Position numbers and translations under genes: made by a program. A stretch of 17,359 bases of DNA, from NCBI GenBank assembly GCA_047639575.1, contig JBLIOB010000068.1:1-17359 (forward strand), given 5' to 3'. This DNA is from JBLIOB01 sp047639575. GTDB lineage: Bacteria > Bacteroidota > Bacteroidia > Flavobacteriales_D > Parvicellaceae. Below, piece by piece: positions 14,025-17,359 of this stretch (position 1 is the first letter of the stretch; every line of letters begins with the position of its first letter). The notes beneath the pieces were generated by a model that ran no database searches, was not told the DNA's origin, and was given only the letters and a program-made list of their open reading frames with translations.

Positions 14025-16208
14025 TCATACCCGAACCCCTATCATGCAGACATCATCAATCTGCTCCAAATCTCCACGCCATGTTTCAAATGCCTGATCC
14101 AATAATTGTTTCTGAGTCTCCATAGATTGATCTTGAATAGAAAGAAGAAGCTTACGAAGATTTGCTGGCTTAAACTTCTTCCCTTTTTCACCACCGAACT
14201 GATCTACATATCCATCTGAGAATATGTAGATAGTGTCTCCTTTCTGGAGTTCGATTGAGTGCGTAGTAAACGGTTTTGGATCGGTGTATTTACCTATAGG
14301 TTGCTTGTTGGCCTTAGTCTCAATGATTTCATCGTTTCTAATAATCCAAAGCGGGTTGTTGGCACCAGCGTATTCTAGTTTTAGACCGTCTAAGGAGCAT
14401 AAGGAGATGTCCATTCCATCCTTAACCTCTTCTTCAGATTTCTCAAACTCTTGAATCACGATCTCTCTGGTTTTATCTAGGATTTGCCCAGGATCCGCTA
14501 AGCCATATTCTCGCACAGATCTGTTCAATCCATTATTGCAAATAACGGAAACCATTGCTCCAGGAACTCCATGACCAGTGCAATCTGCTGCAGCAAAAAT
14601 CACTTTTCCATCTATTGGTTCCATCCAGTAAAAATCGCCCGCAACAACGTCTTTTGGTTTGTATAGAATAAAGGATTCGGAAAGATATTCTTTAACCAGC
14701 TTAGTAGGAGGGAGGATAGCGGATTGGATTCGTTTAGCATATGCAATCGAATCCATTATCTCTGTATTTTTTTCTTCAAGCTGCTCGTGGGCGCGCTCAA
14801 CAACTGATTTCTGTTGTTCTACTTCCTCCTTTTGAGTTTCGATAATGTTCTTTTGTTTTCTGGTAATTCGTAATCGGTTCACGATGAAAAAAGTGAAGAG
14901 AAGAACAAGCCCAAGGCCACCTGCTCCAAATGCAATAACTAGATTTTTCTTTTCATTTTCCTTATCCGTTAAGTCTTCTTTTCGTTTTTCTTCAGCAAGG
15001 TATAATTCATCCTTTTTTAACTGCTCAATCGTTACAGAATCGGCCTGTTTTTCATATTGGTATTTATACTCTTGCCTTATAACTGCTTTCGTGTTAGCTT
15101 CACTATCAAGACTATCTCTGATGGAAATGAAATTCTCGAAACTTTGAAGGGCTAGATCATACTTGCCAAGCTCTTTATATGATTGAGCTAAATATTTGGA
15201 GGCGCGCTGTTCTTCATTTATAAAGTGCATTTTACTTGCAATTCTATATGCCTCTTCCAAAGTCTTTGCAGATTTCAGTTTACTTCCAGATTTCAAATAG
15301 GCCAACCCTAAATAACCAAGCCCCGCTGCTTCGCCTTCGGGATCATCAAATTTGCGGCTTAACTTGATCCCTTTTTGCAGATAAAAAATTGCAGAATCAT
15401 ATGCTAGTGTATTTATATATTTAGATCCAATATTCCGATAGGAGTGAGCTATACCAGACTTATCATCAAGACTTTGTCGGATTCTTAAACTTTCAAAATC
15501 AAGAATAAGAGCACTGTCCGACCTTCCTTGTTCCGAGTATACGGTAGCTAAACTGCTATATGCAGCTGCAACCCCCCTTTGGTTGTCTGTACTTTCAAAG
15601 GAAGTAAGTCCCCTCCAATAATTTTTAAGTGCCGATTCGAAATCATTTATTTCTGTGTAAAGATTTCCAAGGTTATAGTATAAAGTAGCAATGCCTTGTT
15701 CGTACTCAGAATCTTCATATAATTTAAGAGCTTGGAAATAATATTCAGCCGCTTCATCATACCTTCCGATTTTCTTTGAGATCATGCCCATATTAGCTTT
15801 GCTCACTCCCATCCCTCTCTTATCTTCCAGATATTTCTCCATGTTGAAACTTTGAACGTGATGCTTCATAGCTTCTTCATATTTGCCCAAGCTCATATAT
15901 ATATTGCCGAGGTTAGTCGAAGAGAAAGAACTTGAGTTTTGGAAAAAATTTGTTTCAGACTCTTTTAATTTTTTCTTGAGGTTTTGTTGACTCAAACTAT
16001 CAATGATCCAATTAAGTTTGAAGTCTAGCTTACTATCCGACAAATAAATAATGTCATCCCAATCAATTAAAGCTTGAACTTTTAAGGTGTCATTAATTTC
16101 ACTTGCTAGGATTAACTGAATAGAATCACCCGATTGGATTTTTTCAGTTTTGGCAGACACCGAGCCGATTAAAATTAACAAATAGAAGAAGATTACTAAC
16201 GTTCGCAT
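14025..16208 (-). CDS. TPR-sensor SpoIIE-type serine phosphatase
   Basis: This 727-residue protein has a signal-like hydrophobic start (residues 3-19, ending in SVSA). About seven tetratricopeptide repeats follow (roughly 95-370), then a transmembrane helix at about 421-443 (VIAFGAGGLGLVLLFTFFIV), a coiled coil (about 450-485, ending in DSIAYAKRIQSAILPP) and a SpoIIE/PP2C-like phosphatase (about 495-727). Metal-binding and catalytic motifs are intact: AGDFYW, AADCTGHGVPGA, DGMD, FSDGYVDQFGG and DDVCMIGV. Topology places the TPRs in the periplasm and the phosphatase in the cytoplasm, so periplasmic protein contacts may control dephosphorylation of an anti-sigma-factor antagonist or another phosphoprotein. 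No such partner is visible nearby. The TGA stop lies 50 bases from the end of the convergent WG-repeat gene. This architecture is common in Bacteroidota. Confidence 0.92.
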   Translation of the reverse strand: MRTLVIFFYLLILIGSVSAKTEKIQSGDSIQLILASEINDTLKVQALIDWDDIIYLSDSKLDFKLNWIIDSLSQQNLKKKLKESETNFFQNSSSFSSTNLGNIYMSLGKYEEAMKHHVQSFNMEKYLEDKRGMGVSKANMGMISKKIGRYDEAAEYYFQALKLYEDSEYEQGIATLYYNLGNLYTEINDFESALKNYWRGLTSFESTDNQRGVAAAYSSLATVYSEQGRSDSALILDFESLRIRQSLDDKSGIAHSYRNIGSKYINTLAYDSAIFYLQKGIKLSRKFDDPEGEAAGLGYLGLAYLKSGSKLKSAKTLEEAYRIASKMHFINEEQRASKYLAQSYKELGKYDLALQSFENFISIRDSLDSEANTKAVIRQEYKYQYEKQADSVTIEQLKKDELYLAEEKRKEDLTDKENEKKNLVIAFGAGGLGLVLLFTFFIVNRLRITRKQKNIIETQKEEVEQQKSVVERAHEQLEEKNTEIMDSIAYAKRIQSAILPPTKLVKEYLSESFILYKPKDVVAGDFYWMEPIDGKVIFAAADCTGHGVPGAMVSVICNNGLNRSVREYGLADPGQILDKTREIVIQEFEKSEEEVKDGMDISLCSLDGLKLEYAGANNPLWIIRNDEIIETKANKQPIGKYTDPKPFTTHSIELQKGDTIYIFSDGYVDQFGGEKGKKFKPANLRKLLLSIQDQSMETQKQLLDQAFETWRGDLEQIDDVCMIGVRV

Positions 16209-16567
16209 ATCGTTTTAAAACTACAATTTTTCCAACACAGTTGATATCAAATGCAAAACAACATTTAGGTGGTATCATTTTTAGTAACAGGAAGTAAATC
16301 AGATTTGATATTACCTTATTCTACACGCATCGCCCAATGCTCCAAAAATCATCCAATAGTTATTTCTGATTCTCCATTGTTTGATCTTGTATTGGAAATA
16401 ATGATTACTATCATAAAGCAAAGTGATTACACGCAATTACGAGGTTGATGAAGATTTTACTTGTATAATATTTAAGGTCGGAAAGAGAAAAAGAGGTGAA
16501 AACACCTGGATTAATTCCCTAAAGAATAAAAGGCTTAATTGTGTCGTATTTAAAGTAGCTTTGCCGA
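16209..16567. other. 359-base divergent intergenic region
   Basis: This stretch separates the phosphatase gene (minus) from the helicase gene (plus) and should hold both promoters. It contains a perfect 10-bp palindrome TTGATATCAA (16241-16250), a short hairpin AGGTG-AAAA-CACCT (16494-16507) and a TAnnTTTG match at 16556-16563. No coding frame or RNA gene was recognised. Confidence 0.5.
16556..16563 (+). promoter_or_regulatory. TAnnTTTG match just before helicase start
   Basis: TAGCTTTG fits the Bacteroidota -7 consensus and ends five bases before the ATG at 16568. If used, transcription would start at or next to the start codon, giving a leaderless or nearly leaderless mRNA. No TTTG occurs 19-21 bases upstream, so the -33 element is missing and the match may be chance. 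Confidence 0.3.
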
Positions 16568-17359
16568 ATGAGCGGTCAAAATAAAAATCAACAAGAAATT
16601 CTAGCAAAACTGGGCATTGAGGAACTTAACCCAATGCAAATAGCTGCTCATAATGCTATTTCATCAAACAAAGAAGTGGTGCTTTTATCCCCAACTGGAA
16701 CTGGAAAAACACTCGCTTTTCTTTTACCAATTATAGCAGAATTGGATCCTAGCATAAAAGGTGTTCAAGCCCTAATTGTAGTGCCTTCCAGAGAATTAGC
16801 TACTCAAATAGAACAAGTTGTTCGAGAAATGGGAAGCGGTTATAAAACCAATGCTGTTTTTGGTGGCAGATCTAGTTCTATGGATAGAGTTGAGCTAAAA
16901 CATGCTCCAGCCATTCTAATTGGAACCCCTGGTAGAATTGCCGATCATCTGACAAGAAGAGCAGTTTTTGTAGATAACATTAAGACCCTGGTGCTAGATG
17001 AATTTGACAAGTCGTTAGAAGTTGGATTTGAGGAAGATATGGAAGACATCATTAATGCACTTCCTAATATTAAAAAGAAGATTTTGACTTCCGCTACGCA
17101 AAAAGTTGAGATTCCTGAGTTCATTGACTTGTATAATCCGGAGAAGCTGGATTTCTTGAAGGTGTCTACTCCTTCACTTCTAAATTTAAAAACGATTGTT
17201 TCTCCTGACCCGGATAAATTAAAAACCTTAGAGCGGCTGTTGACTCAGTTGGGAACCGACAGCGGGATTGTATTTTGTAATTTCAAAGACACGATTCAAA
17301 TTGTAAGTGATCATTTAAACCAAAAAGGGATTGGTCACGTTTGCTTCTACGGTGGGTTG
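16568..17359 (+). CDS. DEAD-box ATP-dependent RNA helicase, N-terminal part
   Basis: The first 264 codons are present and the frame continues past the right edge. Motifs appear in order: Q-motif region (NPMQ, 21-24), motif I SPTGTGKT (41-48), Ia PSRELA (73-78), GG (99-100), Ib TPGR (120-123), motif II DEFD (144-147), III SAT (175-177) and the start of the second RecA domain with IVFCNFKDT (about 234-242) and YGG (261-263). DEFD in place of DEAD is seen in a group of Bacteroidota helicases of the RhlE/DbpA type. It should unwind structured RNA, perhaps in ribosome assembly or cold adaptation. The start is certain in frame, because an in-frame TAG lies at 16556-16558 and no other start codon is nearer upstream. 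Confidence 0.93.
   Translation, partial: MSGQNKNQQEILAKLGIEELNPMQIAAHNAISSNKEVVLLSPTGTGKTLAFLLPIIAELDPSIKGVQALIVVPSRELATQIEQVVREMGSGYKTNAVFGGRSSSMDRVELKHAPAILIGTPGRIADHLTRRAVFVDNIKTLVLDEFDKSLEVGFEEDMEDIINALPNIKKKILTSATQKVEIPEFIDLYNPEKLDFLKVSTPSLLNLKTIVSPDPDKLKTLERLLTQLGTDSGIVFCNFKDTIQIVSDHLNQKGIGHVCFYGGL

Noticed and set aside
13960..14036. GTTCAGGGTA and TACCCGAAC as a possible terminator between convergent genes
   Set aside because: The arms are about 58 bases apart, lie inside both coding regions, need a bulge to pair and have no T-run.
16464..16469. TATAAT hexamer upstream of the helicase
   Set aside because: The sigma-70 -10 box of proteobacteria is not the Bacteroidota consensus, and no matching -35 is present in this AT-rich DNA.
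1..17359. CRISPR array, transposon ends, toxin-antitoxin or phage-defence genes
   Set aside because: No regularly spaced repeats, transposase, integrase, nuclease or antitoxin-like frames were found on either strand.

Overview
The window reads as chromosomal DNA of a Bacteroidota bacterium, most likely of the Flavobacteriales type. The DNA is AT-rich. Secreted proteins carry short signal peptides ending in FGQ, FAQ or YGQ. One gene ends in a type IX secretion (T9SS) sorting domain, and another shows the usual modules of T9SS cargo. Clear Shine-Dalgarno sites are absent, and promoter-like sequences fit the Bacteroidota TTTG / TAnnTTTG pattern. The exact genus cannot be told from sequence reading alone.

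Left region (1-5500, minus strand): a tightly packed three-gene unit. It starts with a shortened PAS / HisKA / receiver protein that has no ATPase domain. Two large secreted proteins follow, each with two DUF3494 (type I ice-binding protein family) domains. The second secreted gene starts inside the stop codon of the first (TAATG) and runs off the left edge of the window.

Junction (5500-5840): a scar-like stretch. It holds a + strand fragment of a T9SS sorting domain with two in-frame stops, a good Bacteroidota promoter match, the 3' end of a serine-type tRNA without its 5' part, and a strong hairpin terminator. The arrangement fits the right-hand attachment scar of an element integrated at a tRNA gene, which would place the ice-binding unit inside a (decayed) island to the left. 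It could also encode a small RNA.

Middle region (5880-10145, minus strand): a large secreted WG-repeat protein and a secreted protein of unknown function. Their upstream regions share several short blocks, suggesting shared regulation or shared ancestry.

Right-middle region (10332-13974, plus strand): a small zinc-ribbon protein with a beta-solenoid-like segment, a small membrane or exported protein gene interrupted by an in-frame stop, a secreted 3D-domain (MltA-like) protein with cysteine pairs, and a second secreted WG-repeat protein. Two of these genes have their best N-terminus at an ATA codon.

Right end (14025-17359): a minus-strand TPR / transmembrane / SpoIIE-type phosphatase, then, divergently, the first 264 codons of a DEAD-box RNA helicase with DEFD in motif II. 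These look like ordinary chromosomal genes. No rRNA, intact tRNA, CRISPR array, transposase or integrase was seen in the window.
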